Part shown: piece by piece, positions 46,986 to 58,939 of the stretch | Numbering within the stretch: the first letter of the stretch is position 1 | Layout of the letters: each line of letters starts with the position of its first letter | Source of the DNA: Scleromitrula shiraiana | Lineage: Eukaryota; Ascomycota; Leotiomycetes; Helotiales; Sclerotiniaceae | Assembly (NCBI GenBank): GCA_028455995.1 | Contig: JABELC010000010.1 | Coordinates: 1,886,001-1,950,000, forward strand | Reading direction: 5' to 3' | Length of the DNA: 64,000 nucleotides | Position numbers and translations under genes: made by a program | Notes under the pieces: generated by a model | Databases searched by the model: none | What the model saw: only the letters and a program-made list of their open reading frames with translations | Told to the model about the DNA's origin: nothing

Positions 46986-47921
46986 TGGTCTCGAGTTATA
47001 CTTTTTCCCTTTCGTCTAGATATCGTTTCAAACTATTACAGTTGTTCCTCGTACAGATAGAGGGAACGGGATGTATTTCGGGAGTAACGTAAATATTGAA
47101 TTAGAAGCTATTCAACTCGGTTCATGCAGCAACCCGCTGGGATTAAATTGATGATTGGTACAAGATATAAATTAGTAAGTAAATAGTATAATATGGACAA
47201 GAAACAAGATTGTCATTAGTTGAACTTATTTTCTAACCGTTGCCAACTGTCAATCGGTATTAATATCTATTGGATCTCTTGGAATGAAGGGAAAATGATT
47301 GTTGACATTTGAATGGTTACCATAGCAACAAGGACGTTTTCTGTAAGATTTACAGTAGGGGAAGTAGAACGGTCAGACTTCCGGAATTAATGATAATCCA
47401 TAGTAGATTCAGTGAAAGTGGAAATCATGAATAACTATTTTATGAAGAGTACTCGATTTGAGGAACCGTTGAAGGACCGGCATGGAGGACTTGTACGAAG
47501 TAAATGTCGGTGAAGTCGTATTGTTTTCACGATACTTCTTTTGGTCTCCCGGTCCTTCTCAACAATTTCGTTATATATGGAAAAAGAGTAGCTCCCATTT
47601 TCCCTCTCCATGCCACGGGAGATCATGAATTGGGTTGAAGTTTCACTCGTTTCACAATTGGGTTATTGGTACCTAAGTACTCGAAGATTGAAATGGCATG
47701 TTGCATGAGAGGTAGTACACTATTCAGTCCGTTTAGAGGATGTGTATTGATTTTCTGTACGACCTAAGAGCTAACCTCGACACCACGTGAGAGGATTCAA
47801 GTTCAGCCAGAGATTTCTCATTCCTCAGTTCTCATTCACCCGGTACAACCAAGAAGCCTATCCATTCAGGGTAACCGTTTTGTGATCCATATAGCACAAC
47901 CTCATATCATCCCTCATACAT
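46986..47921. other. intergenic
   Basis: Upstream of the coiled-coil gene (-) and downstream of the RidA gene (-). A 63-codon frame at 47435-47626 (-) has no recognisable motif. Nothing is supported. Confidence 0.5.
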
Positions 47922-48405
47922 TCAAGCTTTCTTCTCCTCAGGCGAATGTGCTCTAACCTCAATTTCGACCTTCATACCATCAATCCCCAACCTCGGAACC
48001 CCCAGGACCGTCCAAATTGGTTGATGATTCGGACAATACTTCTTCAGGCAACTTACCATAGCCTCCATAGCCTCATCGTCCAATGGCACATGATATGATC
48101 GAACGGAGAATACATGTTGCCACCCCTTCGAGCCGGCTGTCTCCAATGCATGCTCTACATTCTCGAACGCTTTCTCAATCTGAGCAGTGATGTTACGGTC
48201 GATTTTTTCGGTTTCGCGATCCCATCCACCTGGATTTGGTGAGCATGTAAAGAAGGGAGATGAAAGAAGGATGTGTGAAGAATCATGACGAACCTTGTCC
48301 TGCACATTCGATGACATCTCCAACTCGCACAGCTTGACTGTACCAATAAGTCTGCTTGGCTCTCTGGCCATATCCTTCATAACTGGAATAAGTCAAATGA
48401 GACAT
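47922..48405 (-). CDS. RidA / YjgF-family protein
   Basis: Two exons: 48405-48294 and 48229-47922, joined by a 64-bp intron (GTTCGT...ATCCAG), phase 1, 139 residues, the usual length. Reading through the intron gives a different, longer frame that I reject because the spliced N-terminus is the correct family start (Y-W-Y-S-Q-A-V-R-V-G-D-V-I-E-C-A-G-Q-G-G-W). The core shows N-I-T-A-Q-I-E-K-A-F-E-N-V, V-F-S-V-R-S-Y-H, then P-I-W-T-V-L-G-V-P and the active-site end V-E-I-E-V-R-A. RidA proteins hydrolyse reactive enamine/imine intermediates from pyridoxal-phosphate enzymes and are cytosolic or mitochondrial. No targeting sequence is evident. Confidence 0.9.
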
Positions 48406-49156
48406 GATTTATATATTGAAAGTTTGAGTTTAGATGAGTTTTCAAAGGGGTTTCAACTGATCAGAAGTGTATTATAACCCCTCTTCATGGGTACAGAAAA
48501 TCATGAATATATATATCCACCGGATAATAGCTTCGTCGGATATTATCCCCATCGGATAATATTGTCATCGAATGATATAGTTATCGGATAAATAAGCAAG
48601 CACTTATGACATACTTTAGTTTCTGAGCAAGCTTCATTATTGGTGAGTTATTTGCATGACTGAGCCGTCCTCTGAAAGTTTTGAAGGTCACTATAAATTT
48701 TGTATATCCAGGAATGAACACAATGGAATGGTGGTGAAATGACTTACTCGAAGCATGAGGTCATTGATTATGTAACATGCTCTTCTCGTCAACATCCTAT
48801 GTTTGCTTGACACAATGAAGCAATATGTAAACATTCGAAGTACAACCCCATGGTTTTCCAAAAGCATCACTCACCCCTCCACAATATTTAAGTAAATATT
48901 ATAAAATGTGTTTTTGGTGTCACTTAATTTGACGGGGTAGATGTGTATCATCTTACTTTCCGAACTTGGTTTGCAAGAACGAAGCCAATTAGTTTAAATT
49001 TATGAGAGCATATTCATACGACAACCATATGGAAAGAAAACTATCCATAAACTTCATTGTCAATATCCACGATGCCAAAGACCCGTATTCTCAGATTCAA
49101 ATTCCACATTATACTATACCCAAGAACAAAGTATAGTGAGAGTGAAGTAGCGGCGC
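48406..49156. other. intergenic
   Basis: Upstream of the RidA gene. A short GGATAAT/CGGATA repeat pattern is visible at 48515-48592 (CACCGGATAATA, CATCGGATAATA, TTATCGGATAAA). No gene is seen. Confidence 0.5.
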
Positions 49157-49432
49157 TCAATTGGCGATGTTGCTCTTTTTCTTCAGGCACCGGACGTACA
49201 ACTCTCCATCAATCGAGGCTTCCTCTAAAGCAGCTCTAAGTTCCTTTTCAGACCCCCAGACATACAATTCACCGTCGGTGGAATCGTCTTCGGGCGCAGC
49301 TTCACGTCTGACATTTGCGGTGGGGCTATGGTAGCTAATATAGAAAACTTCGTCGTGATAGGTAAAAGTTTCTGAGATGTTTGGAACAAATGTAACTAGT
49401 GTACGAATTCGTACTCTATTAGAATTTATATT
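49157..49432 (-). pseudogene. coding remnant without ATG, internal duplication
   Basis: An open frame of 91 codons plus TGA at 49157-49159; no ATG in it, and an in-frame TGA (49433-49435) bounds it upstream. The peptide looks real: V-R-I-R-T-L-V-T-F-V-P-N-I-S-E-T-F-T-Y-H, then S-T-D-G-E-L-Y-V-W-G-S-E-K-E-L-R-A-A-L-E-E, then S-I-D-G-E-L-Y-V-R-C. The D-G-E-L-Y-V motif appears twice, 21 residues apart. It is either a last exon whose upstream exons I cannot find, or a gene relic. I do not recognise it. Confidence 0.4.
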
Positions 49433-49736
49433 TCAATTGTATGATTTCTACTTAAACAATAAAAGGTTTCAAACCGTTAATATCACTTAAAACTATATGG
49501 CCATTTAAAATCAAAGTAAAAAACAACTTGTTAACTAACAACTTTTTTTAGTTGGTATCTAAAATAGAAATTTTCGTTGAGAGATCAATACACCCCATAG
49601 TGATGTTATCGATTGATCAAAAACGATCCCTTCAAAATGACTCAACTCCGAGAACTGATATACAACACTAAATTACATCACCGACCCTCAAAACACCATA
49701 CCTTTTCTCCTGCTCAGCTCAGATTTCACAATTTCA
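49433..49736. other. intergenic
   Basis: AT-rich stretch between the divergent coding remnant and the GNAT pseudogene. Nothing is seen. Confidence 0.5.
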
Positions 49737-50321
49737 ATGGATCCCAACTTCTATCTTGAAACCCCTCGTCTCTTCGGATATTTCGATGGAAATAAACCCA
49801 AACACTGTGCTTTCCTAGTCACTCTCTACAATAATCCCCACTTCATCAGCAGCGAAGGACAAACAGAAATCACCGATGAAGAGAAAGCCCGCGAGAGAAT
49901 TAGCACTAGATTCGTCGAAGAACATAAACGGAATGGCTATGGAAAATATCTAATTTCCCTCAAGACATCACCAACCACACAATTCTAGGAAGCAATACCA
50001 ATTGGATCAGTTGGTTTGATAAAGGGTACCGATGCCTAATAATTCGATATTCTAGACATCGGATTTGCAATCATCCCAGAGATTAATGGCAAGGGTTATG
50101 CTACAGAAAGTGCGCAATGTCTATTGGATTATGTTAAAAAGGAGCAAGGAGTCGACACGGTTTTTGGATTCGTGCTCAACGCCGATAATGGAGCAAGCTG
50201 CAGAGTGATGGAGAAACTTGGCATGAAAGATCTAGGGATCCGGAAGATTATGCAAGAAGATAGAGGAAGAGTATTTGTATCGCCTGGGTTCAACAATCCC
50301 GAGAAATATGGATTCAAGTAA
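49737..50321 (+). pseudogene. GNAT N-acetyltransferase (RimJ-like), three nonsense codons
   Basis: One continuous frame of 195 codons (terminal stop included) encodes a RimJ/RimL-type acetyltransferase: L-E-T-P-R-L at the start, I-P-I-G-S-V-G-L-I-K mid-protein, then D-I-G-F-A-I-I-P-E-I-N-G-K-G-Y-A-T-E-S (acetyl-CoA loop) and N-x-A-S-C-R-V-M-E-K-L-G-M (end motif). The frame is interrupted only by TAG at 49986-49988 and TAA TAA at 50037-50042. No frameshift is present, and coding resumes in the same frame with good conservation, so the damage is recent or the stops are recoded. Each stop is one C-to-T change from a Gln codon (CAG, CAA, CAA) at CpA. I see no GT...AG pair that would remove the stops. 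Confidence 0.7.
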
Positions 50322-51714
50322 ACGTTCCTCATATATACTATACTACCGGAAATACCTAGTTGCATGTATATATTACCTGTCGGTGGTTATTTTCTTCAAA
50401 GAAGTAGGTTTCATAAGGTCGACTCTCCACGATTACCTTGTCCCAAATTGCGAAACTGATCTTCTGGAGGGCCAAGATACGAAGTCACTACAACCGATTT
50501 CTCAGTCTTCCTCTAATAATAAGTAGAAGAGAATGTGATCATATTGAATACTCCTCATAGTGAACTTGGATTATTAGGTGTATATCTCATTAAAAGCTTT
50601 ATTCGTATCATCTTCTCTTCGTTCTCGTGATGTTTTGATTCTCTAAGTATACCCCCATACATCTTTACATATCTTCATCCACAAGCTAGCAACCAACAGA
50701 ATGTAAAACCAAACAACCCAACGACATCTATACCGCCATCGTTACGGAAATGTAGACTTCAATGTGGATCTTCAATTTTCTGGCAAGGCCATCGTTCGTA
50801 CTTGTGTTGTACGTTGACTCAATATCATGTAAAATATTGAGTTCATATATCTATATATATAGAAGCCAACCTATCGATTTCGCTGCTATCAACTGTTGTC
50901 ATAAAACCATTGTTCGGGATTCCTCAGTAAACTAATGGTTTGGCTGGAGATCATAGAACATTTTCTTGTATGATAATAGATGCCGAAATTTTGAACTTCT
51001 AGCCACTAAGAAACTTGTGTCTACACCGCTTAAAGTTCACGCTATGATTGTCATTATTTCGAAGACAATCGGGAAGTTTAAATCAAATATATTCATTTTG
51101 ACATATCCGTCGGATATGCAAACGATAAGAATGAGGGGCTAATGTGCGGCCGTATGCGGCCGCACACTTCCTTGCACTCAGCTGCAGTATCATATCATAG
51201 GCAAATAGAAAAACATCTATTGATATTATGTTACACAAAGTCTGTAGTATTCTAATTTGCATCAAGACCTAACTATGGTGATGTTCCCTTTTTCTCAATA
51301 TCAATATTGATTTATATCCTCATTTCACCATGGACGAGTCTAGAATTTAGGTTCAAGGTCTCGAAACGCCCACCACGTCATTATGGATTCAACCACCAAC
51401 CATGAACCTAATGCAGGTGGATTTTTTTATCCGCAAAGTCAAAGTTGGCACAATTGCATGTAGAATTCCGGGTACTGGCATCAAATTCCAAGCTTATTTC
51501 CCAGCTTATCGATAGCGGGGTGGAATGATTTGATAGAATTGGAGGAGGGGCGTTTCTGTATTTTGAAAAGAACAACATACCACTTTTTCTTTTGAAGATA
51601 AAAGCTTCTTATTCTACTGCTTCGTCTTCTTGTTCTTGTCAACACAATTTGGATATTCCTCTTCAATACCGGGCTACATACAAATTAGACGATAGAAGTA
51701 CACAATCTATCAAG
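50322..51714. other. intergenic
   Basis: Between the GNAT pseudogene and the amylase gene. A palindromic GTGCGGCCGTATGCGGCCGCAC (51143-51164) is visible. No gene is seen. Confidence 0.5.
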
Positions 51715-53497
51715 ATGGGTGACAACGAAGAAAGTAAGGAGATGCGGTTAAACTTTCTACTATCCCGCATTTACTAAAAACTAGTTACAGGAAGACCTAC
51801 ACCAGAAAACATGACGATGCTCCAAGCATTCGAATGGTATGTTCCTGACGATCACAAACATTGGCAAAGACTCCACGATGCCATTCCCCAACTTAAAGCT
51901 ACCGGTATCGATAACTTATGGATTCCTCCCGGATGCAAAGCCTCATCCCCATCTGGAAATGGTTACGATGTTTATGATTTGTACGATTTGGGAGAATTCG
52001 ATCAAAAGGGAAGTAAAGGTACAAAATGGGGTACAAAGGATGAATTGTTGAAGATGGTCAAGAAGGCCAATGAGGTTGGTGTGGGAATTTATTGGGATGC
52101 TGGTATGCAATACATTTTGATATCTAACGATCAATAATACAAATACTAATAACACCATATAGTACTTAACCACAAAGCAGCAGCCGATCATAAAGAAAAA
52201 TGCCAAGCTCAAGAAGTCGACCAAGATGATCGCACAAAAACCATATCCGATCCATATGAAATCGACGCATGGCTTGGTTTCGATTTCCCCGGTCGTGGCG
52301 ACAAATATTCGAAGCAGAAATATCATTGGTATCATTTCTCTGGCACCGATTATAATGCTCGCAACGAGAAGACAGCCATCTACAAGATCCTTGGTGATAA
52401 AACAAAAGGTTGGGCAGATGGTGACGACGTTGACTCGGAGAAGGGTAACTACGATTACTTGATGTTTGCCGATCTGGATTATGACCACCCGGAGGTACAG
52501 AAAGATGTATTGAATTGGGGTGGATGGTTAGGTGATCAGGTTACATTGAAAGGAATCCGATTCGATGCTGTCAAACATTTCAGTGAGGATTTCTTGAGGA
52601 AATTCATCACGCTTATGGATGATAAATATGGTCAAGGTTGGTTCTTTGTAGGAGAGTTCTGGAAGGATAGTCTCGATGATATGAGCAAGTATTTGGATAG
52701 AATGGGGAGGAAGTTTAGTTTGTTTGATGCGCCATTGGTATATAACTTCAGTCAGTTATCAAAGACAGAGAATGGGGATTTGAGAACTGTCTTTGATGAC
52801 ACTCTTGTCAAGACTTCTCCTGTCAACGCAGTGGTATGTGTTCCCTTATCTCTTTATACTACCAACCGGAGAAGAGAAATTGACTAATGTAACAACACAG
52901 ACTCTCGTTATGAACCACGACACTCAACCTTACCAAGCCCTCGAAGCCCCTATCGAACCCTTCTTCAAACCCCTCGCTTACGCACTTATTCTCCTCCGCT
53001 ACGACGGCTACCCTTGCCTCTTCTATGGCGATCTCTATGGAATCAAAGGCGAACATCCTTTCCCTCCCGCATGCGGTGGTGCTCTCCCCAATCTCGCGCT
53101 TGCTCGAAAACTCTACGCATATGGAACCCAACAAGATTATTTCGATTACCCAACTTGTGTGGGATGGGTTAGATATGGTACCTGGGATCGCCCATTCGGA
53201 TGCGCAGTTGTGATGAGCAATGCCGGGGCCGGACAGAAGAGAATGCATGTTGGTGAAATGCATGCCGGGGAAGTTTGGACAGATGTTTTGTGCTGGGAAC
53301 AGGGTGAGGTTGTGATTGGAGAGGATGGATTTGGAGACTTTAGATGTCCAGCAGTTAGTTTGAGTATTTGGGTTAATAAGGATGCAGAGGGGAGAGATAA
53401 ATTTGGGAAGTTGTAAGTTATATCCTTTGAGGGTGTTTACGGTAGTGATCTGATGCTAATGTTTTCCGATAGTGATGACGATATCTACAAGAACTAG
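51715..53497 (+). CDS. intracellular alpha-amylase, GH13
   Basis: Five exons: 51715-51733, 51791-52102, 52163-52833, 52901-53412 and 53473-53497, 512 residues, phases consistent. No signal peptide, so it is likely cytosolic. GH13 features: M-T-M-L-Q-A-F-E-W-Y at the start of the barrel, V-L-N-H-K-A (region I), G-I-R-F-D-A-V-K-H with nucleophile Asp245 (region II), F-F-V-G-E-F-W acid/base Glu275 (region III), M-N-H-D-T-Q-P with Asp341 (region IV). The N-x-H-K and E-F-W pattern fits the bacterial-type subfamily (GH13_5), whose fungal members hydrolyse or transglycosylate internal alpha-1,4-glucan and are linked in some fungi to cell-wall alpha-1,3-glucan synthesis. Exon 5 is only 25 bp; without that last splice the protein would stop after ...F-G-K-L. 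Confidence 0.93.
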
Positions 53498-53934
53498 ACT
53501 TTCTAATTTATAATTTGGTGTTTGAGAAGCTGGAGCTAATTCTGGATATGGATAGACTTTTTGCTTGATCTTTGGGAGTTTATGAGATATTCAGGATACA
53601 ATAGATCGACGATACACATGATAGATAGATACGGTTGTTGAGGGCAGACACCATAGATAGATAGACAGGCACAATGCACAGATAAATCAATTTTCTATAT
53701 ATATACATTCTTTCTGTCAACATACGATGGCCACATCTGTTGTCTAACTACCGCCTATTGGCTAGCGCTTTACTTCACTTCTGATATTCTTTATCTCTTA
53801 CTCTTCCTAATTATGATTCTAGCCAAGCATTTATGACATACACTCGCTTACTTGATTTTCTTGATGAAGGGGGCACACTATTGAGATTACAAATATTCAC
53901 AAATTTATTACGTGAAAAGAAGTTTAGATCATTT
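53498..53934. other. intergenic, convergent 3' ends
   Basis: 3' flanks of the amylase (+) and rhodopsin-fold gene (-). A GATAGATAGA/CATAGATAGATAGA repeat is seen (53620-53670). No gene. Confidence 0.5.
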
Positions 53935-55716
53935 TCATCCATGACTCCGAGTTACGAGCTGACCCACTGCCACTTCAAGTGTATAGGTAAACTCCTCCAC
54001 CATCATAATCTTCCCCTCTTCAATATCAACATTCATCTCAGAGCCCCTCCTAGCATCTCTACTTCTATTACTCCACCTTCCTAGATGTTTCAGCCCTGCA
54101 TCCTTCGTATACGGATTTGTAGCTCCCCCATAAACCGTCGTTCTCATCCGACTTCTTTCTTTCTCCGGTACTAGATTCATCACAGTTGCATGTCCATTCG
54201 CCTCCTCATCCATCATCCCCGGACTCAACGGAGTCAAAGACCTCGTACTCGACCCCCTTAACTGTAACGTATTCTTCGGTACCATAATCTGTTCATCTTC
54301 CTCCCACATACCCTCTTCTTCTTCCCAAGGCGTCAAATATTTTCCCTTTCCCTTCCCGTTTCCTTTTCCCCTTCCATGTGTATATTGCGGTCTGCGATCC
54401 AATTCCAGTTCCAAACCTTGCGATATAGGCGATCCGGTAAATGAGCCAAGCTTGGCGCGTCCGCGGAGAACAGCATACCAGTGTTGAACGAGAGGGAGGA
54501 TGATGGGGAAATTACTGGCAATTACGGCAACGAAGGATTCGCGTTGGGACCAGGCATTTGAGTTGCTTGTAGTAGTCGTCGTGGATGATCCTTGAAGCTA
54601 TTGGGTATCAGTGATAGTTTATTGACTTGGGTTGAGCTGAATGGGATAACGGGAGATGACGGGATGATGTCATAGACGAATGATTTGACTTACACTTATG
54701 AGGGAGACACTACGTAAGATTGCGAAGGCTATGATGAGAAACCCAGCACTCCATAGTATCAAGAGAGATATTCTCTTTCCAATCGAGATACCGCGATATT
54801 TCCAAAAGATCATCTAAATAATGATTAAAATCAATCTTTTAAAATTGATGCATAGATACTCACGGGAACCGGGATAGCAAGAAGGTATAAATCCGTTACC
54901 GCATTTACAGGCATGATTATATTCATCTGATGGGTTGAATATCCGGGTTGACAATTATCTGTTACGTGTTAGTATTGGTGAGATATTTGGGGTAGTCCAT
55001 AACTCTAGTCTGGAGTTATGTACAACTTACTTCCAGGGTCTGGGTAGATTTGCCATTGTTTACTCAGGGGCAAGCACTTGCATGGTATGACCAGCATAGA
55101 AACCAAGTACGTGACTGCGATTGATATGTATCCAATTCTGAGCTGGAGACGCATGTGTTTCAACGGCCTATGATGATGAGTCGTCAGTCAGACGATTTAT
55201 AACTGTATTTTGGTTCAAGCATTCAGATGATCCATATGAATGAATCAAATAATAGTATAACTTACGATAGTCGAGAAAAATAAACAACCCAGCAAGATTT
55301 TAACGACCACATCAGATTAATGTAGGCAAACCATTCTACGATATTCATAATGGATCCATTTACTCTATGTCGCCATTCCGCAGACGTAGGATCAAGAATC
55401 TGGCGTTGCTCAGACGTCATGTTACCATTTGAGAGACCATGCCAAACACCGGTTAAAAACCATGATGCTACTGTCTCAATAGTATATGCTACCTATAATT
55501 GCAGAAACAATGATATGCATATTAGAAAAACGATGACCAGATCTAACCAACGAATCAAGAAAATAACAAACTTACAGCAGCGCAAAACATAAACAAATCA
55601 TCCAGAGTAAGTTTCCTCCATCCTAAAGTCGAGATGCGAGTGTAAAATCGAAGGGCTACAAATAAGAGAGCTACTGCCCACCGTACCCATGCCTCTATCA
55701 CGAGATACTCTATCAT
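53935..55716 (-). CDS. fungal rhodopsin-fold (PTH11-like) integral membrane protein
   Basis: Six exons on the minus strand: 55716-55576, 55492-55266, 55167-55031, 54958-54864, 54813-54694, 54597-53935; phases agree, 460 residues. About seven membrane helices: an early one (W-A-V-A-L-L-F-V-A-L-R-F-Y-T-R), then L-T-L-D-D-L-F-M-F (the conserved L-x-x-D-D-x-x motif of this family), further helices in exons 2-5 (e.g. I-S-I-A-V-T-Y-L-V-S-M-L-V; V-T-D-L-Y-L-L-A-I-P-V-P; L-L-I-L-W-S-A-G-F-L-I-I-A-F-A-I-L). The C-terminal 150 residues are a hydrophilic tail with Gly/Lys and Glu/acidic stretches. Family members are plasma-membrane proteins, some (PTH11) implicated in surface sensing; a receptor role is inferred. 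The start was chosen because an in-frame stop lies just upstream. Confidence 0.85.
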
Positions 55717-58700
55717 CGCATTTGGAAGACCTCGTTGTTCTCCTTCAGATCAATCAGATCAAATGCGATATGATGGGATTTGAGAATAATTCAACTGCGG
55801 TGGTGAATTTCAGGTCATTGAGCTTGCAGTGGTTCATCCATCAATATAGATCGTGTGGGCGATCAACCGCGAAGAAAGAAGTTGAATATTGAAGTAGTGT
55901 ATATATACACAAGCACGCAGAGTACGAGGATTGAGAAGGAAAGACAAAGTAAGTTTGAAGATTGAGGTCGTGTGGAGAAAATAGATGAGATGAATGGGTT
56001 CGTCCGGATATTCAAAGATCAAATATTGTCTTAAGAGATAAATTATGATTTTCCTTACCAGTTATCCTTGAAAACAAAGTATGGGACGAACTTGTAAAGG
56101 ATAGGATTGATTACATGCGGATTTCATGTTTATCGTTCGTTCGTCGATCAGTCTGATCAACTAACTGGACGACAATAAATTATATGTAGTAATGACAGAC
56201 CAAACGAAGATCCATAATTCGACGATTTAATTCAACGTTAAAGATCTCCTTGTACAGTTAGAATACATTACAGTAACTCGAGCGGAGATATATGCCAGGA
56301 ACAGGTCGGTCAACGGACGATCAGATCAATTCTCCATCATCAATTACAAATACCACCGTTGCGAACCCATTCCTTCATTCGGTCACCTCCATAGCGGCAG
56401 TAGCCAACCTCTAAGATGTAGCATAGCACACGCTAGAATTGCTACGAGTAAAAGGCTCTGGAACGTTTGAGGTTATGAACTAAATTATCAAAAGGGATTG
56501 CAGTAAAATGAAGTTGGCGATGTTTTGTTTACAATTCGATCTGTGCAGACATGAATCCGCCACATTCAATGGAGAATGTGTACTGAATTTTTGTGGAGTT
56601 ATTCTTTTATAGGTGGAGTCGATGAATAAAAATGCACCCATGAAATGGGAATAGCTTCAGATAACAACCATGGCCCATAAAAATGAGTTTTTGATGAGAA
56701 TTTATCTGGGAATCAATTATCCGGTGCTCTGGTACTGAAAGCTGTGACTTAATATACTTTGTAATGATGAGCCAATAGATAGTAAGAAGCAATGATCTAG
56801 AAGAAAATTGACCCTATCGAAGAAAGATCCCATCCATCTATATAGCCAAGAAGAAAACACTCTTACAATCGACCTTACAAGTCAATATAGAACAGTACAA
56901 TACAGTTGCCATTTTGTACAACATACTGTACATACAACCAAATAGCTCATGGTAGCTACTCACGGTTCTCATCTCGACTCAAGCCTTCCCGGTGAACAAC
57001 TCCACTCCATTTTATAAGATGCGATTGGACAAAAACAATGGGAACTCAAGGGGTGATTCCTGTGACATTGACACTTCGACCTTGCGGCACTTGACAAGTT
57101 TGAGCTCGGGAAGAAGCCCGGAGAAGTGAACTACTTCTCACCATATATCCGAGCTATCGTACTGTATTGATACCGTAGAAATTAAATGGTCAATAAGTAA
57201 GTACCTTATGGATCCATGTAGTAATCCAATAACATACGGTACATGGTCCATTCTTCATTGCAAGTTGTAGATCCGTAAATGTCATAAACTCCGGATTGCA
57301 GCTCTTCAATTGTTGGTTGGAACAATATGGAACCAAGCTGTCGAATCAAGTGGTTGCTGCTAATTAAAGAAACTGGATGAAAAGCTGCTGCTAATCGCCG
57401 TGCGTGTATCGGAATTTTGATATCTTACCCTCAGAGATAACACATATCCAAAATTGAAATTAAAATGATGATACACGGTAAGTGAGAGTTGATCTTGTTG
57501 CTAGTGCGCTGCAACCCCGAAAGAAAATTACTGACTGTACAGAACTGTCATGTACACGGCACCGTTAATTCATTGAGTTCCCCATCCAATTCCTTCAATC
57601 CACAATTTTCAACTCCAGGGCTTTCTCCTCCAATTCCCCACGATAATCATAACGGTTTGAGGCTCGGAATAATAAGCCAACAAAGTGGAACTGATTGTGA
57701 GGCTTATCCTTTTATAGGAATTCATCGCGAGATGTAATTTAAGGAGAAATCCATAAATCTAGAGTCGTTATCAAATTTCAACCCTAAGAAGTTAAAATAA
57801 ACGAATTCAGAGAGTTGTGTACAGCTGATCCGCTGGAGTACGTACCCATGATTTTCTCTAGTCAGCGCTGTACCGATAGATGTATCTCTCTTCCGCACCG
57901 GGATATAAATATGCAGGACAACACCGGCCGAGAAGGTAAAAACACAATGCTGCATGTCAGCCGGATCAGGTCAGGTCGTGATCCACTAAGAGTTCATCTG
58001 TTGAAATCGTGACGGAGCTGTGATAATGTATGCTAGAATAGAAATTTATATCAATAATGATTGCTATCGTAGAGATCGTGAGGAATCCATTGTGTCTATA
58101 CACCATAAATTCAATACACTGTACTAGTCACATGATGTGGGATTTGATCTTTCACTGGAATCTTACCATATCAAGTCAACCACCGTTCGTCATCAGACCT
58201 AACATGACATTATTGTTAGCAACGAGACAGCCTAACAATCATCGATTTTATCAGCCTTTTCGACAGGAACCTTTGACACGACAAAAATGTCGACGACGTG
58301 GCTGTAATACTGGAATATATCTCGAGTGAGATATAATTTTGCTGTCCAAAATGGCTTACTCGTATGTAAAGTGACGCATGTTTGAGGCAAAGCAGTGATT
58401 TTGTTCCGATTAAATACCTTTCATCTCCAACATCCAACAACCAGGTTGTCGGTATCAATTGAATCACTTTTCTCCCTCCTGTAAACTGATACGCTCAGTC
58501 TCGGGATTTGGCGGGAAGTCTAAAAATTTGTTTCATCTCATCTCAACATTACTAGCAAACCTACACCAGGCTAGTCAGTGACTTTGCCTTCTCATCAATT
58601 CCATCAAATCATAATATGAGGCTATATATTTATCCGAAAAGACTTTGAATGAGAAAATTTTCCGGGAATGAAAAGAAAATTTTTTCAAATTGTATAACAC

Positions 58701-58939
58701 TTGAATTCTCAACATTTTGTGTTACTATCAAAATCACTACTGCACACGATTCTCTCTCATCATAGCGATATCGATACGGACAGCTCCTCTTTCATTTTCG
58801 ATTGCAATAGCAGGCAAAGTCGAAAAAGCATATCCGTACCTTCAAAGATCGTTTTCCGAGCCAGAACTCATAAAGTCATCTAGCTCACCGAACCAAATCA
58901 GACCAAATCAGACCAAATCAGCCAAGCAAGCCAAGCACA
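55717..58939. other. 3.2-kb intergenic region
   Basis: Divergent upstream regions of the rhodopsin-fold gene (-) and the 2EXR gene (+). Short frames at 57489-57737 and 57815-58012 (+) lack motifs. GACCAAATCA repeats (58889-58922) sit right before the 2EXR ATG. No gene, RNA or element is supported. Confidence 0.45.

Noticed and set aside
47922..48380. unspliced 152-codon RidA start
   Set aside because: The spliced N-terminus from 48405 matches the family, whereas the unspliced start reads the exon in another frame.
53935..54414. 159-codon frame as a separate gene
   Set aside because: It is only the tail part of exon 6 of the rhodopsin-fold gene; upstream in-frame residues continue to the helices.
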